Positions 43,139 through 53,125 are shown, numbered from the stretch's first letter. The stretch is 64,000 nucleotides of DNA from Orientallactaga sibirica (GCA_036365145.1 JAEOAD010000040.1:15599501-15663500); one strand, 5' to 3'. Translations and numbers: made by a program. The notes: a model not told the origin generated them from the letters alone.

Positions 43139-43347
43139 TTTTTAAAAAAATTGTTTCTTCATTTACTTGGGAGAGGGGGAGAGAGGGAGAGAGAGAATGG
43201 GCGTGCCAGGACCTCCAGCCACTGCAAACGAACTCCAAGTACGTGCGCCCCCTTGTGCATCTGGCTTCCGTGGGTACTGGAGAATTGAACCAGGGTCCTT
43301 TGTTTTTGCAGGCAAATGCCTTAACGGCTAAGCCATCCCTCCAGCCT
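43139..43347 (-). mobile_element. D-family SINE with target duplication
   Basis: 'gggagagggggagagaggga', 'ccactgcaaacgaactccaag', 'aacggctaagccatccctccagcc'. gcacaatac is present exactly on both sides (43130-43138 and 43348-43356). A 173-codon plus-strand frame at 43048-43569 simply runs across it. Confidence 0.95.
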
Positions 43348-43736
43348 GCACAATACATTTTTTCATACAGGAATTCACAGGACTTGGCACTAGGACCTAA
43401 TTTTACAACCTTTTTTTCCCCTTTTATTCCCATCTTTTCTTCATTCATTCCACATCCAATGAGCAGGACATATTATCTTGGTTTAAGCATTATATACAAA
43501 TCTCTTCATTTGAAAGGAATAGTTTTTCTGACTTTAGGGTTTCCATTAGTAAACAAGCAAGAAAATTGAAATAATCAACTCAAGAACTTTCCTCATCAGC
43601 TGCTTTGTCCCAGCGAGAAGGGAAGGAACTACAACACAGTAGACAAACAGAATTTTTTGTGCATTCAATTTTCCATACTGAGCTGAGAGATAAAGGCTGC
43701 AATAGAATAAAGCACTGAAATTACCACTTCCGTCTT

Positions 43737-43849
43737 AGCTTTGTTATTTAAGGTGGAATGTTACTTAAGGCAACGTGTTAAAATTACCAAGCTTTGTTAT
43801 TTAAGGTGGAATGTTACTTAAGGCAACGTGTTAAAATTACCAAGCTTTG
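43737..43849. repeat. Exact 53-bp tandem duplication
   Basis: Two perfect copies (43737-43789 and 43790-43842) of agctttgttatttaaggtgg + aatgttacttaaggcaacgt + gttaaaattacca, plus a 7-base start of a third. A diverged single copy of its second half lies at 44303-44338. Confidence 0.97.
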
Positions 43850-43877
43850 GTGAAGGATAGGTACTGTGGGGAGTATT

Positions 43878-44045
43878 GTTCACCAACATTTTCAGCTTTG
43901 ACTGCAAGTTGGAACCACCTAAAACTCCTTTCGTTCCTCATGCCTGGCCTCACCTCCAGGGATGCTGGTGCCATTGGCCTGGAGTGTGGCCTGGGCAGAT
44001 TGATAAAGCCTTACAGGTGACGCTGTGCGTGGCCAGTCCACTGAT
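43878..44045 (+). mobile_element. MER5-type hAT-Charlie MITE fossil
   Basis: 'gcaagttggaaccacctaaaactcc', 'catgcctggcctcacctccagggatgctg' and 'attggcctggagtgtggcctgggc' match the body of MER5-type non-autonomous hAT elements ('ggaatcacctggggagctt', 'gatgcctgggtcccacccccagagattctg', 'attggtctggggtg'). Ends are decayed. Confidence 0.72.
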
Positions 44046-44720
44046 ATAAGGACTTTGGTCCTGAAATTCTGCATCTTCTTAAAATAACCATTTCACTGGG
44101 ACGCTGTGTGTATTTGAACTGAAGACATAGGTGTCTATTAAGTTATCTGACTGATATGTTAAAGACCTGTTTTATTTTGTTTTGATAAGCATAACATGAA
44201 TTTAGATCTTTTCTTAGCATGAAGAAATGTCATGCTGTAACCCCTCACAATTATCTGAAAATATACTAGTGGAGTGTAACTTATAAATAAAGTCAGATTC
44301 TTAATGTGGGATGTTATTAAGGTAACGCGTTAAAATTAATCACATTCATAATCAGCTACATTAGAAATGAATTCAACAGTCTACCGGGTAGTCAGATTTT
44401 AATCTGGTTGCAAGACTTACCTGAGGAATTGTATGCAGAGGCTTAAGGGAAGATGCCCTTCTGTTGAATTTCTGAACTGGCTAAGGACGTTTCTTCCCTG
44501 CAAGTAGCCTTGTGTCTGAAAGCGGACATCAAGTTCTTGCTAATCTCTGCATTGTTCTGTAGCTGTTCAGTGTTGACACTGGTCACTTCACTTTGCACTG
44601 CCTGTGGCACAAGGCATGCATGTGTTCTGCCATTCTTGGGAAACTAATGAGAAGGCTCTAGCGTCCTACCGTCCAAACTTTGAACGACACATCTTAGTTG
44701 CCCTGCTCTAAAGAGCAGGT
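44046..44720. other. Unique sequence
   Basis: Contains the diverged partial copy (44303-44338) of the 53-bp unit. No other feature is recognised. Confidence 0.45.
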
Positions 44721-44887
44721 CCCAGCCGGGCGTGGTGGCACACGCCTTTAAGCCCAGCACTCAGGAGGCAGAGTTAGGAGGATCGCAGTGAGTTCAAGGC
44801 CAGCCTGAGACTACAGAGTGAATTCCAGGTCCGCCTGGACTAGATTGAGACCCTATCTCGAAAAACCAAACCAAAACAACAACAAAA
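44721..44887 (+). mobile_element. B1-type SINE with target duplication
   Basis: 'cagccgggcgtggtggcacac', 'gagttcaaggccagcctgag', 'ttgagaccctatctcgaaaaacc' and an A-rich tail. aaagagcaggt (44710-44720) and aaagagcaagt (44888-44898) flank it. Confidence 0.96.
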
Positions 44888-44898
44888 AAAGAGCAAGT

Positions 44899-46434
44899 AT
44901 CCTGTCCCTGGTGTTACTGGTTAGCTGTATCCTTCCTCCTTTTCCCTGCATTTCCTTCCATGTCCTTTTACTCTTCCTTCTCTATCTTTTATAATCTCTC
45001 ACTCAGTACACCTTCTTTCTCTTTTACAACTGTTTGAGAGTATATTTAAAAGTCACAACTTTGAGAGATGGAGCAAAGGAACATAAGTTATTGGCGGTAA
45101 AAAGCAGTTCCTTCCTTTCTAAGAAAGCTGAATACTTGGAAACAAGCACAATGGATATATTATGAAAAACCCAATCTAAGTCCTGCCCCAAGAGTTCACA
45201 CACTTGTTTTGTGACAGATTGTCAGTTTGTATGATTCTGGGATCTGACTATAATACTTAGGAAAATGTTAGCTGTAAGTCCACTTGTTGTGAATAAAGCA
45301 TAATGAATATTTGTCTATAAAATCTACCGTTAAGCCCAGGAACGATCCTTTCTCTGAGAGGAAAAACATCTACATTGCACATTAACATTGTAGAGATGTT
45401 GATGCAGCCCAGTGTTAAACTATGGCTGAGCAGAAATGGAGGGCTTTGCTATAAGAAAGGACATCCCCCGGGGCCTCACCTGAGGTCATTAAATTGATTT
45501 AGTTTACGTCCACGGCTGCATTTTAATGCAGCATAGCTGTAAAAATACAAGGCCCCATTGTAGCATACAGGCAATTCATTGTTATTTTTTAGGCCTGTCA
45601 ATGTAAAAAAAAAAAAAAAAAGTGTGTCTGTGTGCCTTCCCTTATGACCTGAAAAAAATTAGCTACATTACAAAGCAGCAGGATACCCTGAAAATGTTGG
45701 TTTTGGAAAATATCATGGTATGACATTTTAAAAATCTGGCCATATAATTTGGTCCAGTTGCCCGGCATACACATGTCTTGGGGGGGCACTGCAGAAAAGC
45801 GCCAGAGCTAGGGACAACCACACGAGAAGTCTGTCGGGGCTGGCGGTTCTCCTGATGGTGGTCTGCCCTAGCCGGAGAGGTGATGGTCACTGTAGTCATT
45901 TCAGAACGAGGCCAACAAATGGGCACACGTTCCAATCCCAGAACCTTAGGAAGCCACTAAATACACTGTGCCCAAGATTTGCCCAAAATAAATCCAAAGG
46001 CATTTGTTGTGCCAGGGTAGTTAATGGCATGTTTGCTCTGGGTTGCTGCGGGCCCTGTGTCTGTTGGAAGACTGGTGAGATGTGGGGTTTTCCCTCTTTT
46101 TCCTTCAGATCTGTTGGCCTGTGGGTTCCTCCAGGGTGGGTCTGTTTTAGCCTCATAGGTGCTGGGATAAAAGCCTTACAGGAATCCACCACCGCGGCCA
46201 CAGGCACCATCTGTGGCTTTGTAACAGGCATGCCTGGGAGCTACTTTCCAAAACTCCGAGGCTCCTGGGTCCTTTTCCCCAGGCCGGAGCCCAGCAGCTG
46301 TGTGTGTTGAAGTGCTGAGGTGGACACAGGGAGCCAGGCCAGACCTCTTTTCTGCCTGTCACCCACCGTGATGTGGCTTTCCAGTGGATTCTTGGAGTGT
46401 GGCTGATCACAGTACTTTGGGCTCTGGACTGTCT
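44899..46434. other. Unique sequence; candidate conserved block 45280-45590
   Basis: 45280-45590 is high-complexity sequence without repeat signature, rich in ATTA and TTTAATG motifs, typical in look of conserved enhancers. A 17-base A-run is at 45606. The overlapping frames on both strands at 45663-46410 have no recognised domain. 45840-46330 is locally GC-rich. Confidence 0.35.
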
Positions 46435-46645
46435 CAGGCCTGGCTGGGAATCTAGACCCCAGCCTCATCCTGTTGTGATCTCTAGCATGTTAGTTATGTA
46501 TTTGAAATACCAGTCTCGCAGTATATAAACTGGAATATCATGACAGACCTTCCATGTGTTGCTGTGAAGATGAAATTGGGTAATAAATCCAGATTGCCTC
46601 AGAGGTAGGAAGTGCTAATAAATGTGGCTGGCTGTTGTTACTGTG
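46435..46645 (+). mobile_element. MIR SINE
   Basis: 'ggcctggctgggaatctagac', 'tgtgatctctagcatgttagttatg', 'gtgttgctgtgaagatgaaattggg' and 'gcctcagaggtaggaagtgctaataaatg' follow forward MIR order. Confidence 0.65.
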
Positions 46646-46802
46646 TTGTGACGATCCCAACGGCTCTGCATCGGCAAACACCAGACCCTGTAAGGATTGC
46701 TATTGCTGCTTTCTCCCTTAACTTGTTAAACTTAGCTTTCTAAAAGTTTTACTTTAAAACAAAGCTCATTTTTTGATAACTAAGCTATTCATTTTGATTC
46801 AC

Positions 46803-47212
46803 TTTTGCATGTGTGTAGTATGTGTGTTGTGGTGTGTGTGTGTGTGTCACCTGTGGTGTATGTACATGTGTACATATGGGCTGATGTGGCATGGGATGCT
46901 GTGTATTTACTTTCCTGTGGTTCCCATAGGCTTGTATGAAATGACCAGAGGAGAAAGTCAGGTATCCCCCTCCATCCCGCACTTAGCCTTTTTTTTTCCA
47001 CTGTAACAGAGTCTCTTACTGATTCTAGAGCTTGCTGCTTCATGAGCCCCAGTGATTATTAGGCCTCTGTTCTCTATAGAACTAGGGTTACAGGCAGTGT
47101 GGCCATACCCAGCTGCTTACATGGGTTCTGAAGAATCTGACTCTGGAAGCTTTGGGCCCTCTGCCTTGCATGGGAAGTATGCTTAACCACTGAGCCATCC
47201 CTCCAGCCTGTG
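46803..47212 (-). mobile_element. B2-like CA-tailed SINE
   Basis: Left TG-rich tract at 46808-46880 (reverse of the CA tail), 'taacagagtctcttactgattctagagc', 'tacatgggttctgaagaatctg' and promoter end 'cttaaccactgagccatccctccagcc'. It matches the copy at 41344-41678 in layout. Confidence 0.75.
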
Positions 47213-47334
47213 TTTTTGATTCTTCACCTATCTAGCTTCATATAGTCTAAAAATATATATAGTTTCTTTACACTTAGCTAAAATGTTTTAATGTTTCGTG
47301 TCTTACTGTGTGTGTGTGTGTGTGTTTTCAATTC

Positions 47335-47560
47335 AAATGCGATAAATATTTACCAGTCAGTAGCTACATGCTGAGTGCCATTGGCAGGAATGAAGGACCC
47401 AGTGCTGGCTGATACAAGATTCTGCCACTGAACTGAGAACCTTTGCACTTAGTGGGATAGCAGACATGTAAAACGTCAACTACGTACAAAATGCTGTTTG
47501 CCATAAATAGAAGAGTGATGAGAAATACACAGGGTGACAAGGAGAAGATGCTGCTGGCTC
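47335..47560 (+). mobile_element. L2-like ancient repeat
   Basis: 'aaatatttaccagtcagtagc', 'tacatgctgagtgccattgg', 'gggatagcagacatgtaaaacgtc' and 'gaagagtgatgagaaatacac' match the L2-type layout. Confidence 0.55.
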
Positions 47561-47594
47561 AGCCCCAGGGAAGCAGGACATCTCACGAGGGGGC

Positions 47595-47991
47595 AGTGAC
47601 TGAGATGGCTGTCCCCTAGAGGCCATGTGCTCAAGTCTCAGTCCCCAGCTCTGGGATGGGCCTGTTGGAAGTCCTGTGCTCCTTGAGGGGTGTGTTCTTG
47701 GAAGGGACATCAGAATACTGTCTCTGCCTCCCCTCTTCTGTCTTCCCTCCCTTCCTCCCTCCCTCCCCCTGTCCTTCCTGCGTTCTAGCCTCCACAAGAT
47801 GTGCAGCCTCTTTGGTCATGTGCTTGCACCATGGTGACCATCATGATGTTCTGTCTTGCTGCTGGCCCAAAAGCATCTGGGCCAATCAACTCTGCTCTGC
47901 AAATGGAAACCTTGAGCCACTATAAACCCTTCCTCCTCTTAAGTTATTGCAGGTGTTTGGTTATAGCGATGTCAAGCTGACTGCTACACCT
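47595..47991 (+). mobile_element. MaLR-type LTR (MT/ORR1-like)
   Basis: 'ggccatgtgctcaagtctcagtccccag', 'gtgttcttggaagggacatc', 'gcaccatggtgaccatcatgatg', 'ggcccaaaagcatctgggccaatc' and 'tataaacccttcctcctcttaagttattgcagg' are the standard parts of a rodent MaLR LTR, including the tataaa/aataaa-like region and TG...CA ends. A pyrimidine tract is at 47730-47775. No internal region follows, so it is a solo LTR. Confidence 0.75.
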
Positions 47992-48071
47992 AGGGACTAG
48001 GAGGGTATGAGATGGCCAGCAGACCTGTTACTCTCCAGGCAAAGAGAAGAATGGATGCAAAAGCATGAAGG

Positions 48072-48253
48072 TGGGGCTGGAGAGGTGGCTCAGCAGTTAA
48101 AGGTGCTAGCTTGCAAAGCCTGAGGGCCTGGGGTTGATTCCCCAGTACCCATGTAAAGCCAGATGCACTAAGTGGCCCATGTGACTACAGTCTGTTTCAG
48201 TGGCAGGAGGCCCTGGCATGCCCCCTTCCTCAAATACATGGTTTTTCTTTTTG
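48072..48253 (+). mobile_element. D-family SINE with target duplication
   Basis: 'ggggctggagaggtggctcag', 'ggggttgattccccagtaccc', 'agtggcaggaggccctggcatg'. The tail is short and T-rich. aagcatgaagg is present exactly on both sides (48061-48071 and 48254-48264). Confidence 0.94.
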
Positions 48254-48672
48254 AAGCATGAAGGAGACCATAAAGCTGCATGTCTAAAGAATCTGAGGGA
48301 AAACCACGCACCTGCAGTCTAGTCGGCAGCTATGGAGTTGTGAACATCTGGAGGACTAGATTATAATAAAATACTCCGTATGCTTTGCAGGACAATTGAG
48401 ACTTTGTCCTATCAACTGTGAGAGAGCCATTGCAAGTGCTGTTTTCATACAGTGAAGTACACACACTGATCTGTAGCCTAGTGATCTTGACGCAAGTACG
48501 CGTCCACATGTACACGCATACTTTACCATCACTGCAATGTCCGTCTGCATTTTCCCACCAGCCCTTCCTCCAACATAGCCATCACTCTGACCTCTCTCAG
48601 CATGCATTAATTTTACCACTGTTGTGCTTCAAGTAACTGGAAACATGCAGTTTCTTTTTTTTTCTCTCTCTC
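48254..48672. other. Unique sequence
   Basis: No repeat or gene is recognised. The frames at 48330-48636 on both strands have no known domain. Confidence 0.45.
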
Positions 48673-48770
48673 TGTATGTGTGTCTGTGTGTGTGTGTATT
48701 TGTATGTGTGTGCGTGTGTATTTGTATGTGTGTGCATGTGTGTGCTTGTGTGTGTGCATGTGCGCACATG
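48673..48770. repeat. (TG)n microsatellite
   Basis: Imperfect (TG)n with tatttgtatg and gcatg interruptions, directly after a T-run and (CT)n. Because SINE-like sequence follows, this may be the reverse CA tail of a further B2-like copy. Confidence 0.92.
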
Positions 48771-48779
48771 TATGGGCCC

Positions 48780-49010
48780 TTGCAGCACCCGATGGCTCAG
48801 TAGTTAAGTACTTCTGACACACGTCTGAGGGCTTGAGGGGGCCTGAGACCCCCAGAGTTTGAATACCCAGGGCCCACATAAACACCTGAGTATGGCCACT
48901 CATGCCTATAACTCCAGTCCTGTGATGAGCGAAGACTGGAGCCTCTGGGGCTTGTGAAACACAAGCTCTGGAGTCAGTAAGAGACTCAACTGCAGGGGAA
49001 GAGCATTAGG
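48780..49010 (+). mobile_element. B2-like SINE, tail-less
   Basis: 'gcagcacccgatggctcagtag', 'gagtttgaatacccagggccc', 'tgagtatggccactcatgcc', 'tataactccagtcctgtgatg', 'ctctggagtcagtaagagactc' track the copy at 13945-14330. It ends before any CA tail. Confidence 0.65.
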
Positions 49011-49029
49011 TGAAGACAGTTCCGAGGTG

Positions 49030-49203
49030 GCCAGAGGAGAACGTACTGATACCACTTGCTGTTTTGCACAAGCCTGGGCAGTTCGCTGGTTTCTGCTCCC
49101 CTTTGCAGCACCAGATTACTTGGGTTCTGGAGATGATGTGAATAGAATGGGTTCCGGCCCCCTCAGGTAGCGCCCTTGAGTGTTGAGCCATCTCTCTAGC
49201 CCA
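49030..49203 (-). mobile_element. tRNA-derived SINE fragment
   Basis: 'gattacttgggttctggagatgatg', 'cggccccctcaggtagcgcc' and the promoter-type end 'tgttgagccatctctctagccc' are in reverse orientation. It lies tail-to-tail with the previous copy. Confidence 0.55.
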
Positions 49204-49214
49204 GTGTCTGCTGT

Positions 49215-49320
49215 CTTGTGTCTCATTCCTTTGGTTTAATATTTTGTGTGGGAGATCCATCCATGTCACATGTAAGAATAGCTTTGTTTGCTGTGTAGTG
49301 TTGCATGAGACGAGGCCAGA
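49215..49320 (+). mobile_element. L1 3'-UTR fragment
   Basis: 'tgtgggagatccatccatgtcacatgtaagaatagctttg' matches the old L1 phrase 'ttgagattcatccatgttgtatgtatcaatagttc'. Short and diverged. Confidence 0.5.
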
Positions 49321-49732
49321 TGTGGTGCTGGCAGGCAGGTTCCTCACTATGTGGCCTTTCTTGGGCTCTGTTATTCCCTCGTAGCCTCCTACCACTGGAT
49401 GGAAACTCTCAGGCTCCAACGAAGGGTGTAATTTTCAGTTCCAGACACGGAGATGCTATCTGTGTTATTGAAACAGAGTAATCTACCCCAATTCTGAGTT
49501 CTCCATCATCCTGAATATTCCTCACGGCCTCTGCACTATCTGTCTCAATTCAGTTAATTGCGCTGGCCTTCTGGGCAGACTCTTGCTGGGGAGGTTGGCC
49601 GCCACGTCATCTGGCACTAATAAAACTAGTTTCTCAGCTGCCTCTTATACCACCTGAAAACATCCAATCAGCGCCTCATTCCTCCACCATTATTGGGGAA
49701 GATAAAATAGTTCTCTTAAGATCTTGCTTCTC

Positions 49733-49840
49733 AAGGCTGGCATGTAGCTCAGCAGTGGAGTGCTCACATAACATGTGCAAGGTCCTCCTTTTGATCCCCA
49801 GCTCTGAAAAACAAGAAAGAAAGAAAAAGAAAAACCAGGA
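49733..49840 (+). mobile_element. ID (BC1-type) SINE
   Basis: 'aaggctggcatgtagctcagcagtggagtgctcacataac', 'atgtgcaaggtcctccttttgatccccagctctgaaaaac' and a (gaaa)n tail match the rodent ID consensus (ggggttggggatttagctcagtggtagagcgcttgcctag ... gttcggtccccagctccgaaaaa). Confidence 0.88.
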
Positions 49841-49902
49841 TTCTCTTAATACTCAAAGATCTTTTTAAACATTAAAAACTGTTTTCTTATTTCAAAAGTG
49901 TT

Positions 49903-50130
49903 GGGGCTGGAGAGATGGCTTAGCGGTTCCGGTGTTTGCCTGTGAAGCCTAAGGACCCCGGTTCAATTCTCCAGGTCCCACGTAAGCCAGATGCACATGG
50001 TGGCACTTGCATCTGGAGTTCATTTGCAGTAGCTAGAGGTCCTGGCATGCCCATTCTCACTCTCTCTCTCTCCCTCCCACTCCCTCTGTCTCTAATGAAT
50101 AAATAAATAAATAAATAAAATCTTTAAAAA
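49903..50130 (+). mobile_element. D-family SINE, complete reference copy
   Basis: Clearest full copy in the window. A-box region 'ttagcggttccggtgtttgcc'; B-box 'ggttcaattctccaggtccc'; body 'gccagatgcacatggtggcac', 'catctggagttcatttgcagtagc', 'cctggcatgcccattctcac'; a (CT)n block; (aaat)n tail at 50095-50120. The A and B boxes identify a polymerase III promoter of tRNA type. It resembles the DIP SINE of jerboas as I remember it. Confidence 0.95.
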
Positions 50131-50469
50131 ATGTTCAGAGAAAGAATAAACCGAATTTTGAATTGATTTCAACTGATTTTTGAAAAGGATATTACATATA
50201 TTTACATATATACATATCAGAATATCTTCTTTTTTTCACCGCTATAACCTATAGCAGAAACAAATAAATACTAAGTGAATGACTGAATGGCATTTGAAGA
50301 AAAATTTTAAAAAGTTAATGCCTAAGGAAAAAATGTAAATGACCTAAAAGAAAACTTAGCAACAAGTTAACACATTACTGCTTCATTAGGCAGGGCATTT
50401 GGCTGTGCATTTTCCCAGAAGTTGAATAAACCATTTTGATTGTGCTTCTCTTTCTTTTAACTTTTCTAA
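50131..50469. other. Unique AT-rich sequence
   Basis: No repeat or gene is recognised. Confidence 0.45.
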
Positions 50470-50690
50470 AATTTGATTATTTGTGAGAGAGAGTGGGAAA
50501 GAGGTAGAGAGAGAGAGAGAGAGAGAATATGGGTGTACCAGGGCCTCTAGCCACTGCAAATGAACTCCAGACACATGCACAGCCTTGTGCATCTGGCTTA
50601 TGTGGGTCCTGGGAAATCACACCTGGATCCTTAGTCTTTGCAGGCAAGCGCCTTAAAAGTCACTGAACCTCTCAGTCCTGCCCCGAGGAC
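50470..50690 (-). mobile_element. D-family SINE with altered promoter end
   Basis: (GA)n at 50505-50527, 'ccactgcaaatgaactccag', 'catctggcttatgtgggtcc', 'aggcaagcgccttaaaagtcactgaacc'. The last 20 bases differ from the usual 'gctaagccatctctccagcc' end. It lies where the 3' UTR of the candidate exon would be. Confidence 0.9.
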
Positions 50691-50770
50691 TGTTATGAGG
50701 TGAAATATGTCCGTTGAGGGTGGTAGCAGTGCACCCTGTGAAGAGGCATGTGTCTGTTACCACCAATGAT

Positions 50771-50915
50771 CTACACCCGGGGTTCTGCGCCTTCTTCCTT
50801 CTCATCCACCCGCATGAACACCGAGCGTAGCGGGCAGGGGTCCCCCTCACAGACGTCCAGCGGCAGTTCTGAGCAGAACTTGCTATCATATACATTATAC
50901 CTGCTCTTCCCCTTC
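50771..50915 (-). CDS. Candidate terminal coding exon, product unknown
   Basis: On the minus strand, 'tttgctaattcaccag' (ending at 50916) is a plausible 3' splice site. After one base completing a codon, 47 codons follow, then TAG at 50771-50773. The predicted end is basic and then acidic: it begins KGKSRYNVYDSK, has Cys at residues 14, 22 and 27, includes 'SVFMRVDEKEEG' and ends EPRV. Most third positions are G or C although the surroundings are AT-rich, and CpGs are frequent (gacgtc, ccgctacgctcgg), which is unlike neighbouring DNA. I do not recognise the protein. A second minus-strand frame (50653-50895) is also open, and no upstream exon can be fixed, so this may be a pseudogene or chance. 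Confidence 0.28.
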
Positions 50916-50916
50916 C

Positions 50917-51750
50917 TGGTGAATTAGCAAAGTTTTAAAGTTGTTTCCCAGAAGAAAATGCCTTTCCACATGGAAATAAACCAGTAGTACCTTTTGTGTT
51001 AAATTAAACACACCTGGCTTGAAGGTAGGTATGCCACTCCATTGAACTTAGTCTATGGGGCATGTTTTTTACTTTTCACTGTTTATCTGACTTACTGTGT
51101 AAATTTAAACAGATTCCCTAAGATTAATATCTTGACAGTGTCTTTTTATCATCTTATTAAAAAGATCAAGATAGTCATACAATGGTTAAAATGAGCACAC
51201 AGTCTTGATTTAAGTTTTTAACTATTTCTAAATTACCTTGGCCCAGATGCCCGAGGGTCTTGGGTATCAGTTGAAAGAACACGTGGCCCACATCCAGCAA
51301 CTGCGACCACAAGGCTTGTGTCTTTCTTAGCCCATTCCAGGAAGGAAGCCAGACAGGTCTGGGAGCAGTTACGTCTTCAGAAGAGTTAGACACCTCTACC
51401 AGAGATTATCAGCTTAAATCAAGGGGCTGCCCACCCAGAGATTCTAGTCTCAAAGAGCTTTTAACCTCATTTCTCTAAGGAAAACAGACTAGCAAAGCAG
51501 GCTCTTGGGAGGGAACAAATATGTCTTTCATGGCTTTCTTGGGCTAGAAACAACCTAAGTAAAACCACGAATCCAAATATAGGAAAAAGTTTTAGTCATC
51601 TGAATTTCAATAAAATAGCATGTCAGTCCTCTTGTAGGATTGTAGGCATATGTGCATGTGTGGACCCTCGTGTGTTTTGGATGTTTACAGATAAGAGGAA
51701 GTTATGGTGAGTGACAGATAGGCAAGGGGCAAGAGGAGGCAACCTATTAT
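50917..51750. other. Unique sequence with a second exon-like block
   Basis: A minus-strand open stretch at about 51235-51400 lies behind a possible acceptor (aatctctggtag) and before 'caag|gtaatt', a good 5' splice form. Its phase joins the alternative frame of the 50771-50915 block, not the preferred one. No domain is recognised, so it is not called as an exon. Confidence 0.3.
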
Positions 51751-51762
51751 AAAACCCTTGGA

Positions 51763-52109
51763 GGGGCTGGAGAGGTGGCTCAGCAGTTAAAGGTGCTTAC
51801 TTACAAACATGCCAGTCTGAGTTTGATTCCCCAGCACACACATAAAGCCAGACACAAATTGGTGCACACATCTGTCACCTCAACATGCCTATGGCAATAG
51901 GAGGTGGAACCAGGAGAGTCAGGAAGCTTGTGGGCCAGCTAGACAGTGCACATACAGTGACAAGAACAAGGGAGACCCCATCTCAGATAACATGGAAAGA
52001 AAGGAGAGACACCCCAAGGTTGTCCACAGACCTGCACACGTATGTCATGGCACATACAGTGGCCATACACACACACGCATGTGCACACACACACTCATTA
52101 AAAAGAAAG
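51763..52109 (+). mobile_element. B2-like CA-tailed SINE, intact
   Basis: 'ggggctggagaggtggctcag', 'gtttgattccccagcacaca', 'catctgtcacctcaacatgcc', 'gagaccccatctcagataac', and a CA-rich tail (acacacacacgcatgtgcac). aaaacccttgga flanks it exactly at 51751-51762 and 52110-52121. Confidence 0.88.
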
Positions 52110-52233
52110 AAAACCCTTGGAAGACAATTGTATGTTTATGTTTTTGCAAAGAGCAGGGGACAAAGAAGATTATCTTTTTTGTTCATTCTTGATCTTAAAG
52201 TAGTAGAACAGTTCTTAAAGCGTAGTAGGCATT

Positions 52234-52455
52234 TGGGCTGGAGAGATGGCTTTGTGGTTAAGGTGCTTTGACTGCAAAACCTTATGACCTGAATTCCTCA
52301 ATACCCACAGAAAGCCAGATGCACAAAATGGCACATGCGTCTTGAGGTTGTTTGCAGTGTCTGGAGGCTCTGGCGTGCTGATTCTCTCTCTGCCTCCCCC
52401 CACCCATGTCTCTTTATGCTTGCAAATAAATAAAATATTTAAAAACAATTTTTAA
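52234..52455 (+). mobile_element. D-family SINE inserted in a MIR/L2 end
   Basis: 'gggctggagagatggctttg', 'cttatgacctgaattcctcaatacccac' (decayed B box), 'gcgtcttgaggttgtttgcagtgtctgg', tail aaataaataaaat. Target duplications aaagcgtagtaggcatt (52217-52233) and aaagtatagtaggcatt (52456-52472) are part of an old 'tagtaggcattcaataagtatctactg' repeat end. Confidence 0.95.
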
Positions 52456-52676
52456 AAAGTATAGTAGGCATTCAATAAGTATCTACTGACTGAAATCAAA
52501 ACATGGGAAAATAATTTGTATACTTCAATAATGCAATAACTAACAGCATTGCTGACCTGAAAATATCAGATGCCATTAAAACAAAAACTCTCTACTTTTG
52601 AATCATAATGTTCCAGGACTTGTTCTTATTTTGTTATTTTCTGAATGTCACAAGAAAAATTTGTGCTACTAAACAT

Positions 52677-52682
52677 ATATAC

Positions 52683-52722
<40 letters not shown>

Positions 52723-52745
52723 ATCTATAGATAGATGATAGATAA
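52677..52745. repeat. (TA)n, (GA)n and (GATA)n compound microsatellite
   Basis: acatatatatatatatatag followed by a (GA)n run and then atctatagatagatgatagat. Simple-sequence junctions only. Confidence 0.95.
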
Positions 52746-53125
52746 ATAGAGCACTATAGCCGTGTCTCACTGAGTCCATCCTCATTAACACTGAGGTCCG
52801 TCCTGAGAAGATGTGGAAGTGTGCACCCTCAGCCGCCCTGCAGGAGAGAAATAAGAACCGAGCTGCATTGGTGTTGTGCTTTTGTCCCCTAGTGGCTGAG
52901 TATAACCTTAGGAGAGTCACGTGACATTTCTGCTCTGTGTAAAAGGTAATGGTCAGCGAAATGGCCTCCAAAAGACACTCCAGTTCTACAATGCTATGAA
53001 ATTTTAAATTCTATGGATAGTTAATAAACATATTTTAAGAAGTTACATGACTGTGAGAGAATTAGTTGATGAAAAGCATGTTGTGTCATTATTAACTTAT
53101 TTCTTAGTTGATAGGAAATTAGTCT

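Noticed and set aside
43048..43569. 173-codon plus-strand frame
   Set aside because: Its centre is a reverse D SINE (43139-43347), and similar peptides appear wherever that SINE is present.
45840..46410. Protein gene from overlapping frames of 111 and 151 codons on opposite strands
   Set aside because: The region is moderately GC-rich so stops are rare on both strands. No domain, splice signal or start context is convincing.
49711..49850. Target duplication ttctcttaa around the ID element
   Set aside because: The left copy is about 15 bases away from the ID start, so it does not abut the element as a true duplication should.
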